64,000 bases of DNA from Struthidea cinerea (Eukaryota > Chordata > Aves > Passeriformes > Corcoracidae), in assembly GCA_013397865.1 (NCBI GenBank), contig VZTI01001727.1:310001-374000 (forward strand), in the 5' to 3' direction. Made by a program: the position numbers and the translations under genes. The notes beneath the pieces are model-generated. The model was not told where the DNA came from and did not search any database. It worked only from the letters and a program-made list of their open reading frames with translations. Shown one piece after another: positions 12,421 through 25,152 of this stretch. Each line of letters starts with the position of its first letter. Position 1 is the stretch's first letter.

Positions 12421-12624
12421 GAAGACACTAAATAATTACAGGCACATGAGAGAAAAGACTTATGTTTGAATTGATGTCAGAAAAAAATCCTGTTACAATT
12501 TTGTTTTTCAACATATCCTTTTGAAGACACTAAATAATTACAGGCACATGAGAGAAAAGACTTATGTTTGAATTGATGTCAGAAAAAAATCCTGTTACAA
12601 TTTTGTTTTTCAACATATCCTTTT
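12421..12624. repeat. Exact 102-bp tandem duplication
   Basis: The block 12421-12522 is repeated at 12523-12624. Comparing the two by eye, including the run of seven A, I find no difference. Each copy starts gaagacactaaataattaca and ends caacatatcctttt. The identity means a very recent duplication, a copy-number polymorphism, or an assembly artefact. The unit has no coding content and does not resemble a mobile element. Confidence 0.95.
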
Positions 12625-15600
12625 AAATTACCAGGGTTTGGAATTTATTTTTCTTTATGCATACAGTTCAAGAAAAATAATCCAAATATAATTGTAATTC
12701 TGGGATTTCTTGATGCCTAGTTTCCTTTAAACAACCATAAACAAGTTTCAAGTTTGCCATATGGAGTGAATTGTGAAAATATTTATTCGTGTAAGCATCA
12801 AGTTGATTTCTGGTATTGATGACATTAATTTTTTAGCTGTAACCACTCAAAAAATTTGATTTTGCTGTATTATTAAGTATTTGGTAATTTTAGTCTCAAG
12901 CACATAGACATTTTCGGAGGGCTCTGTGTCAGATGTCTTAAAATGGATTTAGTATTCTGCTTTCTATCATGGTGTTAACCTGTTCCTGAGAGACATGTTA
13001 TTGACGGCCTGGTAGCAAGCCTGTGTCAGAAGTTAATTATGTGTTCAAGTTGCTTTTGCTGTAGCCTGTGGAGTATTTATAAAAGTTTGTGGGCCTATTC
13101 CAGGCCCATCAAAGACTATTTTCTGTCTTTTGCTTTTTTCTTTCTCAGTTACAGATGTCCACACCTGTTGTTCCTTATATTTCTGGAAAGCTTTACTCTT
13201 TCAAACTCCTTGTCATCTGTTCCCTAAATCTGATTGCTGCTATTTCATTATTAGTATCAGTTATGACTATTACTGTATGATCTAATGTATAGAAGTTTTG
13301 GTTGTAGGCCAGTATTACATTAAGCTAGGCTTCAGCAGGTACGGAGTAAAATCTAGGGCCTGACAGCTCTTGATTTATTTGCTTCTAACAATTCAGAGGA
13401 CTCCAGTGAGAAAGAAATAATAGTGAACAATAACTAAGGAAGGGGAGCGGGGATGTGATGTACTGCCACAAAGTGTTTTCTTCTTGGAGGGGAATTACTG
13501 TCAGGACAGCAGAATAACTGCGCCCATAATGCAGTTGATAAGTTATTATGCATTTAAACTTTTGTGTGTATGGACAGGCACATGAGTACAAATAGTGTTT
13601 GCCTTGGTAGCACATTCAGTTCAGTGTTTGAGATTAAGCCAGTACTTCTTATTTCTTAAAATTACCAATTACACTGTAACTACAGTGTTTTCCGTTTGCT
13701 TTGGTAATACATGAGATGGTCTGGGGTTTTGAGAGCTAGAGGATGTATCTGGGGTTTGTAGTGGCACCTAAAGCTGAAACAGAGGAACTTGGGAATTTTG
13801 AAAGAACTGGTTGGAAATGAAGAATAGAAGGAGTGATGGACAGAGAAGTTGTGGAAGAAGCTCTTGGCAATTACACCATCCTATCTTTTCTCATTAATAG
13901 GTTTAAATGTAAAGGCCGGGTCTCACAGTTCTTTTCTCCCAGTTTTTGTTTGCTTTTTTTGCAGTTAGTGAATTTAACTGTGTAATTCTAAAATCTGAAA
14001 ACTGTACTTATATTCTGTTTCTCTAATTACAAAATTCTCCTTCTACTCTCTTCTCAAAGTATCCCTGTAGATCAGAAAGGAATTATAACAAGCCTGTGTC
14101 TGTTCTGCTGTTAAGGAATATTTGTTCCCCCCCAAAAGGATGGCATTCCAACAAGGTTTGGACCTTGTTTTTGCTTTACCCTTTGATCTTTTCAAGTGTT
14201 TGAACAGTAAGTATTTTTGTATTTGTTAGCTAAGGTGTGTCATAAGAGTGGAGATATGAAAGGATATGAGAGAACCAGTAACACAGATAGGCTTGTAGTT
14301 ACGAATGTTTGTGTTCAGCCAAATACAGGGTGAATACAAATTCAGAGGAATTTTTTTATTTTTAAATGTTTTGAGGCAGTTATGATTGTGTAACTAGTAT
14401 AGATCCTAGGGCATCTTTGAGTTTTGAGAAAAAGTATTGTTACTGGATAGTCATACTTTTTCAATAGAACTACATAATTAAAAATAGAAAGAAAAGCTCT
14501 GGATTTCTGTTTCCGGGTGGCATACAAAAATTATCAAGACCAAAATATATCTGCAAGCTCTGTCTGCCTTTGAATCTAGTAATTTTTTGCACTGACTTTA
14601 AAAACTCTGTTGTTGTTAAAAAAAAAAAAAATTGACCAGACCAAAGATGAAAAAAAAAGTTTAAAATAAGTACTTTTGGCTGAGAGAACCGAAGGGACAC
14701 AGAGGTTAGTGGTGAGTCTTTTATTAGAGATTATCTTTTTGCAACTTGTAAATTATCAGTACATTGTAGAGAGTATGAGTAGATGGCATGACTTTGAAAA
14801 TAATTTGCAGTGTTTCTTGCATAGTACATAAACAAAGCAAAAGTTGTATGTGTATGTTCATGAAGAGAAAGGCGAGTTGAATTCCATAATTTCAAACAAT
14901 AAATGAATGCAGGAATATCAACAAAACAGATGTCATCTCTAAATTTGTGCTATATTCTTACTGTATTTCAACAGGCATCAGAGTTTAAGTAAACAAACAA
15001 ACCCTAGTTTTTACTAGGGTTCTTAAGTTGGTGACACAAACAACTAGCATGGAAAAAATTAGTTCTGTAGTTCTATTTACAGCTGGAATGATACATCTGA
15101 AACAGTATGGATCCAGTTGTCTATTCTACTCTGGGTGGAAGTTCTGCAAGGAAATGGCAGTTCTATGTTTCTGGCTAAGTATGCATAGGGTCTGTCTGAA
15201 GATCTGGTAGGAATTGGCATTTATAACTTTCTCCATTCCTGTCTTCCTGAGCATTTATATACTTGGAAGTTCAATAGTAAACTGCAGGTTAGTCCTCCCA
15301 GAACTAGAGTAATGATCTCTAAGGTGATCAGACTTGGCGGTTTGAGCTCAGTAGATGATAACTTGTCCATGGGAATGTGTGGAGAAACATCACACGTACT
15401 TTTTCTACGGATGCTGGCTGAGGGTAGCTGGGTTTTGTTTATGTATGGCCAATGGTGAAATCAGGTATTTAGCAGTCAAAGAATTAACACTGAGAAGCAG
15501 TTCGTAATATTGATCTTTGTCTTTCTGCTGGGACTGAAGCATTTATTAGTGTGTAACCCAGTGGTTGAACAGAAGAACATGGTTCATTCAGAAACAACAT

Positions 15601-18493
15601 TTCAGTATTGTATGTCTGAGAAAACAGAGTGGTTTTTATTTCTTTTTGAACAATCAGATCCAGCAATAGAGTGAGAGAGAACAGAAATTGATGAAATGGA
15701 CTGGTAACTTGTGGTGACCATGGAAAGAAGTGAGCATTGGATTAGAATGATTACTAGAAGAACAAATAATGGTGGTAGCAAATAATTTTTGGAAAATTTC
15801 ATTGAGGATAATAGAATGAGAAGTTTCAGTACAAGTTCCTCTAGGTGCATATAGATCTGAGGCTCAGCTAACAAAGCCCAGAAGATGTTACTTTCACAAC
15901 CCACTGAATTAAACCAGAAAAACCGAATCATTGCATGTTTCCGAAATATGTGGAAGAACAGTGTTGGGAGCCTAGACTACTTGTCCTCTGCAGCAAGTGC
16001 TTAAAAATAACCCATTTCTAACACAGGAAATGTTGTTTTGTGTTCTCTTATAATAAACAAACTTACTGGATTTGGAAGCCACTTGTTGCCAGAGTGGCAA
16101 GTTATGATGCATAGGATGAACTGAGAATAAACCCAGTGTTCAGTGTTTCATTTTTGAAAGAGTTAATTTTCCATTGCAGATCATCTTCTGTTCAGTAGGT
16201 GGGGTAAATGTATTTAGCCAAACTTGAAAACTGAAAGCTTGCTGAGAAGGCTGTATTAGATTGTGAAATACTGGCTTTTTGGCAATCAAGAAAGAGGGTG
16301 GTCCTGGCTCAAAGGCCTGTTCTAACACAGTGACAAAGCAAAGACAACAACTACAATTGGAAAGCAATGTATAAACACCACTGAATGCATTGCAAATACA
16401 GAGTATAGATGTGGAAAGTTTAAAATACTGCAAAATAATCCATGACTGACTGGAACCAGAAAGACACCTATCATGGAATAAACTTATTCATATACTTGTT
16501 TGCAGATTGTTCATAAAGATGAAGAATAGGGGGATTTTTCAGTAAGTGCTCTTGTTTTCTCTTTGAAGGCAGGGTAATTTGTTCTTCCATAGAGTAAGGA
16601 TACCAACAACTAATGAGGATGTTACACAAAAGTGCTAAGTTCCCAGAGGCATAGTTTGTAATTCCTTACTGAATGGGAAGGAGAAAGTCCAACTTGTGTT
16701 GTTCCAGCATTCAGAAGGAGATGGTATTTCTGCTGAAATCAATGTCAAGTAGATACAAAGCTACTCTAGAAAAAAATGTAGACAAGTTGAATTCATTTGA
16801 AAGAAGAATTTAGGGCTGTAAAGCTGAATTAATGATAGTCAATTACCTTTTTAAGGAAAATATCTGTTGTCAAACAGATTTGTGTGTTTTGCTTACTGAA
16901 TTGATTAAAGAAATTGTGTAGATGCATTATAGGTTTATGTGCATAAATTTAGATGACTTAAACCTCCCTTTAAGTTATTTTTTCCCTAAGCAGGTATTTA
17001 AATAAGCCATATTCTCCTCACCTCACAGTTGCTCCGCATTCTTAGTAGATAATTTTGTTACCAGGTGAGCTGGAAGAAAGGAACAGGGGTAAGTAAAGCT
17101 AAACTCCTGTAAAGCTTTGGAATTGTATTGCGTCCTTGCTGGGATTGCTTTACCAATGTTGTTTCTGTTCTTGCATTCAGGCAGCTATGTCAAACAAATC
17201 TGTACTTGTGCAAATGGTGTAAGGAATTGTGCTCTACAGATAAAAACAGTTTTGTGGTTACCTGTGAATAAATGCAATTATACGTGTCACAGTGGGCGAT
17301 TAAGTGGGCTCTTTTTCTTGAAGATTAAGACTGTAGAGGTGCATTCATGGGGAGAAAATAAATGACCACAGAAGGGCTCTTGGATAAGCAGGGAAAGAAA
17401 TGGCAAAAACTAAGGACTGGAAAATGAGGCCTGGCAAATTCAGAAGTATAAAATAATTGAAAAATTGGATTATATGCACAATTTTGTTGTAATTCCTCAA
17501 GTAAATACTGCTTGTTCAAATCTTAAACATAATAACCAATTTTATTCTGTTCATTTCTAATTAAAGTATAGCCAGTTCTAGTTTAAAAAGTCTAACCAAA
17601 TAGCTATGAAAAGAAGACTGAAAAGTAATCTTTGTTCAGGCCCTGGATGGGAGCCAGTATCCCTGTAACTATTGTTTCTGTCTTCCCTAAAAGATCAGTG
17701 AAGGTGTTACCGTATGTAATACAAAGTAATGAGAAGTACAGAGTAAGATTTCAACCGCTTTAAAAATAGGCTATTTTCACAGGAGTAGTTTTTTCTCTTT
17801 GTCACCCAACTCATGCACATAATTTTCAAATATTGTTTAAGCATTTTATCAACTCTTTTAAGTTATTGTTTGAAGCATAAAATAGTCCAGTTGTCTTACG
17901 TGTTTACCTTTCAGGTCCAACCTTCAGTTATTCACAGGCATTAAATTTGATTACTGGCTTTGTTATCTTGAAGGTAGACCTTCTTCATCTGAAAACCAGC
18001 AGGGTCTCATACCTTTTTTCATGTAATCTCAGGGAAAAATGCGGAAACCTAACCTCATTAAAAGAAGGAACTTACAATTATTTTGAGAACATACTGTTTC
18101 TCTGGCAGGTTGTCTACAGTTTCAAAGATGCCCCTCTTGCCCAGTTGTAGCAGACCTGATTTGCAAACTAAAGTTGTGGAAACTTTTGACTGAAAAAAAA
18201 ATTGGGACATTAAAAAAATCAATGGCTGAATCAAAAGTTTCCCACTTTTATTCTACTTTATTTAAACTGCTCTGGAATCCTCACCGTATGCTGTAAAACT
18301 GAGGCAAGATTTGTCAGAAGCTTCTGAATATATGAATATTTTAAAAGATATCTTTAACTTGTCTTCATGTGCACTTTTTTGTACTTCACCCATGTTTAAT
18401 GCAAGTGCAGGTGAGCTGTATACCTCCATTTTAAGAATTTTGACTGTATGAGGTTATATGTCCATAATATAATCTTCACCCACAGTTTCTCTT
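12625..18493 (+). other. COG5: COG5 intron, no nameable content
   Basis: About 5.9 kb of intron between the tandem duplication and the CR1 at 18494. It contains only short open frames, A/T runs and small hairpins such as accctagttttt plus actagggt at 15001-15020. No gene or repeat family is recognised. Confidence 0.65.
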
Positions 18494-19165
18494 CATAGAA
18501 TCACAGAAGGGTTTCGTTTGGAAGGGGATCTTAATGACCATCTAGTTCCAGCCCCCTGCCATGGGCTTAGATAACCTTCCATTACACCAGGTTGCTCAAA
18601 GCCCCATCCAGCCTGGCCTTGAACACTTCCAGGGTTGGGGGTTCCAACAGCTTCTCTGGGCAACTCCTTCCAGTGCCTCACTACCCTCACAGTGAAGAAT
18701 TCATTCCCAATATCTAATCTAGACTTGCCCTCTTTCGGTTTGAAGCATTCCCCCTTGTGCTGCCATGACATGCTCTTGTAAAAAAGCCTTCTTGTAGGTC
18801 CCATTGGTACTGGGAGGTACTCTAAGATCTCCTGAGAGCCTTCTCTTCTCCAGGCTGAACAACCCCAACTCTCAGCCTGTCTTCATTGGAACGTTGCTCC
18901 AGCCCTCAGATGTCTCCATGGTCCTCTGGACTAACTCCAACAGGTCAACATGGTTTGTGTTTTGGGGCCCCAGAGCTGGACACGGCAGTCCAGGTGGGGT
19001 CTCATGAGAGAAGAGTAGAGGCACCTGCCTCTTTCTGCTGGCCAGATTCCTTTGATGCTAATGAGGCTAAGGATACAGTTGCCTATCTGAGCTTCAAGTG
19101 CACATTTCTGGGTCATATTCAGCTTCTCATCAACATGATGATGTTCACATCTTTTGTTTTGTTTG
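18494..19165 (-). mobile_element. CR1 retrotransposon, 5'-truncated, about 670 bp
   Basis: CR1 elements are non-LTR retrotransposons. The + strand is the reverse complement of a CR1 3' end, starting CATAGAATCACAG and continuing through the familiar terminal block (CATCTAGTTCCAGCCCCCTG). Minus-strand translations give the CR1 ORF2 C-terminal pieces RLDIGNEFFTVRVVRHWKEL and LYSSLMRPHLDCRVQLWGP, interrupted by stops and frame changes. It is an inactive copy containing only the end of ORF2 and the 3' UTR. Its moderate divergence suggests intermediate age. Confidence 0.95.
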
Positions 19166-22100
19166 TTCTCATTCACTGATAGGTCTCACTTACTAGCCGT
19201 TAGAGCTGTTAGCAGGAGGAATAATCTTCCTCATTGTAATTAAGGTGTTTTACAACAGCAATGGTCACATTCACCTTTTGTTTTGGGATGATACATACAT
19301 TGCAAATAGTGTTCCTTTCCCATTTCTTTTGCCTTATGCATGTTTTCAGCCCACTGTAAATGCAGTGTAGTACACAACTTATCACTGATATTTGTAATAA
19401 CTTACTAATGTGGGAAGCTGTCCTTTTTTCATACTTATCCCTTCTTCTCTCTATTTGTGACAGGGATTTATGAAAAATATCTTGAAATAAAATTTGGAAG
19501 AAAACTGTGGTGCAGAGTAGCAATAGGTTACCGTGCTTCCTACCCCCCTCCCCACCCCCCCCAAATGAGTTGAAATTGAATTTAATTTGAAGTAAAATCT
19601 CACAACAGATTGTGAGAGTTCCTGGTGCAGTTAAAAGTAAAACTGTGCTAATACAGCTATGTTAATAGCAGTCTGACATAGCCAGAGTGACAGATTTTAC
19701 AGCAGTGTTGTTTCAGCAGTGACACTGATTTGTTTATTAGATATGGTATCAGGTTAAACTGCAACAATATATGGTAGGAAGTCAGAGATCGTATCAGGGT
19801 AACAGAAACCAAAAGTATATTTCCAAAAACCCATCTTGGAAAGGAAACAAGGGTATGCTGTTTGCCAACAGCTTTGTGCTCTCAGCCTGCCTGCCTGCTT
19901 GCCTGGCTGCAGTGTCAAGGAATAAGAATGGGGATATAGAAATGCAAAGGATACAATTCATTCAAACTATTAAAAAAATACCGTTCTAATAATTTCAGGT
20001 TCTGTACCTATCACACAACTTTCACTGTAAATCTGCTTTTTCATTTCAAGTGAGTTTCTTTTCATTGTGTGAGAATTTCTTTGTAAAATGGGAAAAAAGA
20101 TGATACAGAAATCTATAAAGTAAATACACAAGAAGATATTTCTCCCATTTTGCTTCAATTTATAATAATCACTGAAGTGTAATTTTAGCAAATAATGTAA
20201 AGATGTCTAATGATATTTCTCCTTCAGTTTATTACTCTGCAAAAATAATTAAATTGAGATAAAGAAGCAGTAGCTGAAAACATACTGTGGTTGTGAAACA
20301 CACTCGAAGCATCCAGACCAACTGAAGTTATCTGACTAAAGGGAAAATTCAATAGCATATTTTAAAATGTATCACTGGGAGCAGATGCTTAACCTTTCAG
20401 GTCTTTTCTTGTAATGCTTGTGCTCTGTATTTTGTACTTTATCTGTAGGAAAAGAGGTAGTAGCGTAATGCACGCTTTTGGTTTGCAGTTATTCTGTGTA
20501 TTATTTGTTAAATCAAAGGGCTTTTCTGGAGTTGCTGTTCATCTTGTTCTCCCCTCTCCCCCAGCAATTTTGACACAACCACATATCACACTCAATGATT
20601 CAAAGATAAGTTCTTCTTATTTTTTTGGCTGTTACAACCTAAAAAATAAGGTTAGCCTTCTTTCCAGAGCAAGTGCATGTTGCCCTCCACCTTTCTGTGG
20701 TCCTGATGGCCATAGCTGCCTTAGAGTGCTTCCTTCTGCCCTTTTCCACTGGACCTGTACTCCTCGCCTTCTTCATGTCCTTCTTATTTAATGCTTATTG
20801 GCTCTGAGTGATTTTGATTTTCCTTTTAGTCAGTTAGTATGTGGGTTTTTTATTTATTTATTTTTTTTAACCTTCCCCAACCCAAAAACAAAACCCAAAC
20901 CGTGGGTTTAATTTTGCTTCTTGAATTGCACAAGTGTTCTATGAAGTAGAAAAAGGAGAAGGTAATTACATAGTCAGATTCCTCTTTCCTCGTGGTGTAA
21001 GACAGATACATTCAGTGATATTATGGCAGAATGTGTGAAGTAGGAGTCTGGCTCTTACAAGGCTAGAAGATTTTAAGACAGAAGCTGATTGTCCTTAGCT
21101 ATATGTTGGAGGTATTTTTTCTGAACAACGAATGACACAAGAGTAATTTAGTGTATTCTAGATTTTTTAATACCGCATTGAAACTTTGCTAAAGAATGCT
21201 GTATTCTCTAATTTCAAAAGACCTTAATGGCAATTGGCAACTAAAACTTTCTTCACAGGAAACAAACATAAGTCTAGAATATTCAGCTGTCAAAGAATTT
21301 TGATGATTAACACATACATTGACGTTTAAAAGAAGGTACTATGTGCACTGCAATATAGTATGTGTAATGGCTAACACAATCAAAATTTTTTTCCTTCTGT
21401 CTGGGTAAATTCTGTAGCCTTTAAATGTATTCTTTAATTTAAAACAAAAAAAAAAACAAAAAACAACAAGGGTGGGGAAGATAGGATGTTTAAGTTTATG
21501 CATGGTGGGACACAGTGCCTGTCAGTCCAGTTCAGTGATACTCTTACCAAAAACTCCTTCATGCAGATATAAAATGAATGCTGGTGTTAAATCCAACTTC
21601 TGGTGTGTATGGATAAATAATAATTATGTATGACATACATGTGTGTATTTATGTAACAATGAAGGAAGAGAGGTGAATTGATCTGATGTGTATCCAACTG
21701 CATACATTCTAAATTTAATATATTTAGAAAGTACTGAAGTGTCTGCTATTCCCCTGGCACTAATAAAGTAAACAGAACTTCTGACCATGTAGCAGTGCCT
21801 TGTAATCCATAAAAATTCTTGTCTACTGGAAACTAGATATTTGTTATGTATTTACATTTCTGTTTCACAGGTTTGTGATGTACTAGTGTGTGAAGGTATG
21901 CTTCTTGAATATTCTAATAGATACTGGCACTGCACTCTGCTTATTTTGGTATTTTTAGTGTGAGATAACTTCATTTTACAATGTAAAATTGAATGGATGT
22001 GCATTTCCAATTTAAAAAAACATTGTCAGATACCAGCTAATACTTCAGAGATGGAGAACGTGTAGAAATTGGCAGTGCTTGCTTGTGTTTCTGAGATGTG

Positions 22101-24903
22101 TTTGCTGGAATTAATATTTTTAGAGTCCTGTACAATTCTGCTTGCCTTAGGCTGAGTGGTGTGAAATGTAACTGAACTAATGACTCACTGTGGTGAGATC
22201 ATTTTTAAGAATGTAGTGGGCTTCTTATTGTACAATACTATGGCATAAATTTGCCCTTTTTTCTTCAGCAATGCTGCCTCTTTGCATTCTGTTTTAGTCT
22301 ATCTGTCAAGCACCCACACCCTCATATCGCTCCTGAAATCCTCTTGTGTCTGTAGGATATGTAGTGTGTCTTCACAATTTACTCTTTATTTTGTCTTGTG
22401 TTTAATCTGTCATGTGGTACAGATCATGTATGGTTCTGTTTCATAGTGGCTTCTTTGTGTATGTAGGATGGCTCATATTCTTACTTGTATTCCTTCCTGC
22501 TGTATGCAGAATTTTCTTCTACAGCCCTCGAAGTGTACTCCAACGTAGTATAAGTCCCCTTTTAAAAAATTTAATGAAGAATAGTAAATGTAAAAATGAA
22601 CCTGCTTACATTTGTAAAGGCAATCAATGACTGTGATCGACATAACCTTTAAAACTGGGCTTAATCTCTTTGAGTAATTCCTAGGCTGCTCTTTCTCTGC
22701 TATGAAGTGCTGCTTCATTGCATCTGACTTTCTAATGAATGGGCTTTTAACACTAAATGTGTAATTCTTGAGATTTTATTTAATTTTAAAAAGTAAAGTT
22801 ATGTTGTCAAGAAACCTTTCAAGTCTGAAAGCTTTTCTTAAATGCATTTTTCAGATAAGGACATGATGTAGACTTATTAATCTGTTCTTTATGATTTCTC
22901 CTTTCCTTCTTTTTAAATGAATGAGTAGTATCTTTCATTTAAGAATGCTTTATTGGAAGATTAGTAATCACTGAAATCATGTTATGATATTAACCCTATA
23001 CATCCCACCTTCTCCTAGTGTTCAAAATATAGAGGATAGCTTGAAAGGAAATTGAAGAAGGGGTACAAAAAAGAAAACATAATCGTTTCAGCTTAAGTAT
23101 TTTGGGTACATTTCTTTTCAGAAGTTATTCCCCAAAGATTTTTTTAAAGTGGTAAATGTAGAGGATGTTTAAATAAAAGCTTATTGCATTTACTTCCTCT
23201 CTGCAACCTCTCATATAAGATGTAGGATTTCAACTCTTGTAGGAAATCAGAGATAACTTGGATGAAAAAAATGCTCTGAATGGGTACAGTTGAATGCAGG
23301 TATTGTTGGGCTAGTTTTCACAAATGAAGCCAGTGAAAATATGTTTGAATATATGTTACACAGTAATTTCACATAATCACATAAAGTTATTATCAATCAG
23401 ATAATAAAGTTTCTAGGTAGAATTTGGATGATTGGCTATTCTTTGTGGAGTATGGAGCTGTAGTATTACATTTTGAGTCTTCTGTTCTGGTAAGCTAAGG
23501 CATGAGCCTTAGTAAACTAAGATACATTGCATGTATTTTTTTTTTTTAAGCACAAAACCAGTTTTGGCAATACACATACGATTAATAATTTAGCGATGTA
23601 GTGGAAAAGAACTTTTTGTTCCCTTAAAACTGCACCTTTTTTTTTATATGCAACTCCCAAAAAGTGCTTTAGAAATCCTAATTTTTTATGTAATACTTTA
23701 GTCAAACTAGTTCTCATATTCAAGGATATGCTCTGCTTTTTTATATGAGATAATAGTTATTGAGAATTAGCATTTTAAATATACTGGTAGCTGGTGACAC
23801 GCTGATAAGTTTATGTAACAAGAGGAGTGAAATCATGCTCATTGATTTTGCAGCTTTTTTGTTTGGTTTCCCCCTCCCCACCACTGTTTCATTGAAATTA
23901 TGAAATTTTTAAGCATGCCACGGTGCAAACAACTTGACAAACTTATGTTTGGATGAATATCTTAATTCTTGCTTACAGTGCTATGGATGATGATAACTTC
24001 GTAAGGCTTCTTCATTCTTCAATGCAAGTTTAAGATGAAATTGAAGAAGATGATGTAGAACAAAGGTATGCCATGGCTGCCCAGGAAATACAGGAATAGG
24101 GTAGCTAGCAGTGTTGGTGATTGGTTTGTGACAAGGCAATTGCATGGCTAGAACTGAACACACTGGAAAATAATAGAGTTATCAAGGGCAAGAAAAATTA
24201 TCTACTGCTTTAGCTGTGGCAGTTAACAATCATATCAATGTAGATAGATGGTATGAATGAAAAATTTCTGTGTAAAAGGTCCCTGTGCCACACTAGAGGT
24301 CTAGCTAAGCCCCTTCAGTGTGAAAAATCTAAGCCTTTGCACGGGATTGACTCTGTTGGTTGGTTGTCTTTTAGTGTCAGCCAAATAATTTCCTTGTCTG
24401 TGATTTTTTTCTTTCATTTAGCCTTTTACCCCTACCCTGTCCATTGTAATTATTCAAAGTTGTGTATTTTCTATGTAGAAATTGTGGATCCGAGATCATA
24501 TATGCAAAACCTTTTACTTTTCGTAAGAGTACTGTCAATTTTTGGACCAGCGTGAATTTTTTTCCCCCATCTCAAAAGTAACTGATTCTGAACCATTCAC
24601 TGAAGGACATAATGTAAATGGCTTTTTCTGTGCATGGTAGTCACATGCTGGAGAAGATTGAAATAAATGGAATATCTAAATACGAGGTCAAAATGCTTCC
24701 AGGTTGTAGCTGCATAACATTCAGAATACCTCTGATCAATACTGTTTATGAATTAAATTTAAAAATACCAGATCATGCAAAATGGTGAATTTGTGCTATA
24801 GAAAAGCATTCCCAAGTGCAATTTTTGCTTAAAAATTCTTTTATATTTACAGAGAAACTGAGCCATACAAATATTTTTAAAAGTTTGCACTTCCTTAAGG
24901 CTA
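19166..24903 (+). other. COG5: COG5 intron, no nameable content
   Basis: About 5.7 kb of intron between the CR1 and the presumed GPR22 3' end. There is a C-rich run near 19541-19562 and an A-rich stretch near 21442-21470. I see no coding signal on either strand. Confidence 0.65.
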
Positions 24904-24909
24904 TTTATT
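24904..24909 (-). terminator. GPR22: Possible GPR22 polyadenylation signal
   Basis: TTTATT on the + strand is AATAAA on the minus strand, about 245 nt after the GPR22 stop codon. It is a candidate only. The sequence is AT-rich, other hexamers lie further away, and the receptor may have a longer 3' UTR. Confidence 0.3.
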
Positions 24910-25152
24910 TTCTAAAAAAAAGAGGACTTGAGTATTTTTGACAAATATACACATGGTGTTACGCTAACAAACAGCCATGCAACATATATCTTACATAATG
25001 AAGAAATTGAATATACAAGACCTACTCTATTTAACATATATATTGAAAATATACAGTCTCGCCAATAGTTAAAAAAGTTTCTCTTATTTGGCAGTAATTT
25101 TTTACAATTTGTTCACATATTCTGTTAGATGTGTTTTGGTGAATACTGAAAC

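Noticed and set aside
15001..15020. accctagt/actagggt inverted repeat reminiscent of telomeric TTAGGG
   Set aside because: A single short hairpin with no tandem TTAGGG units.
18493..19179. Several open frames of about 80-100 codons on both strands
   Set aside because: They are parts or shadows of the CR1 ORF2 remnant and not host genes.
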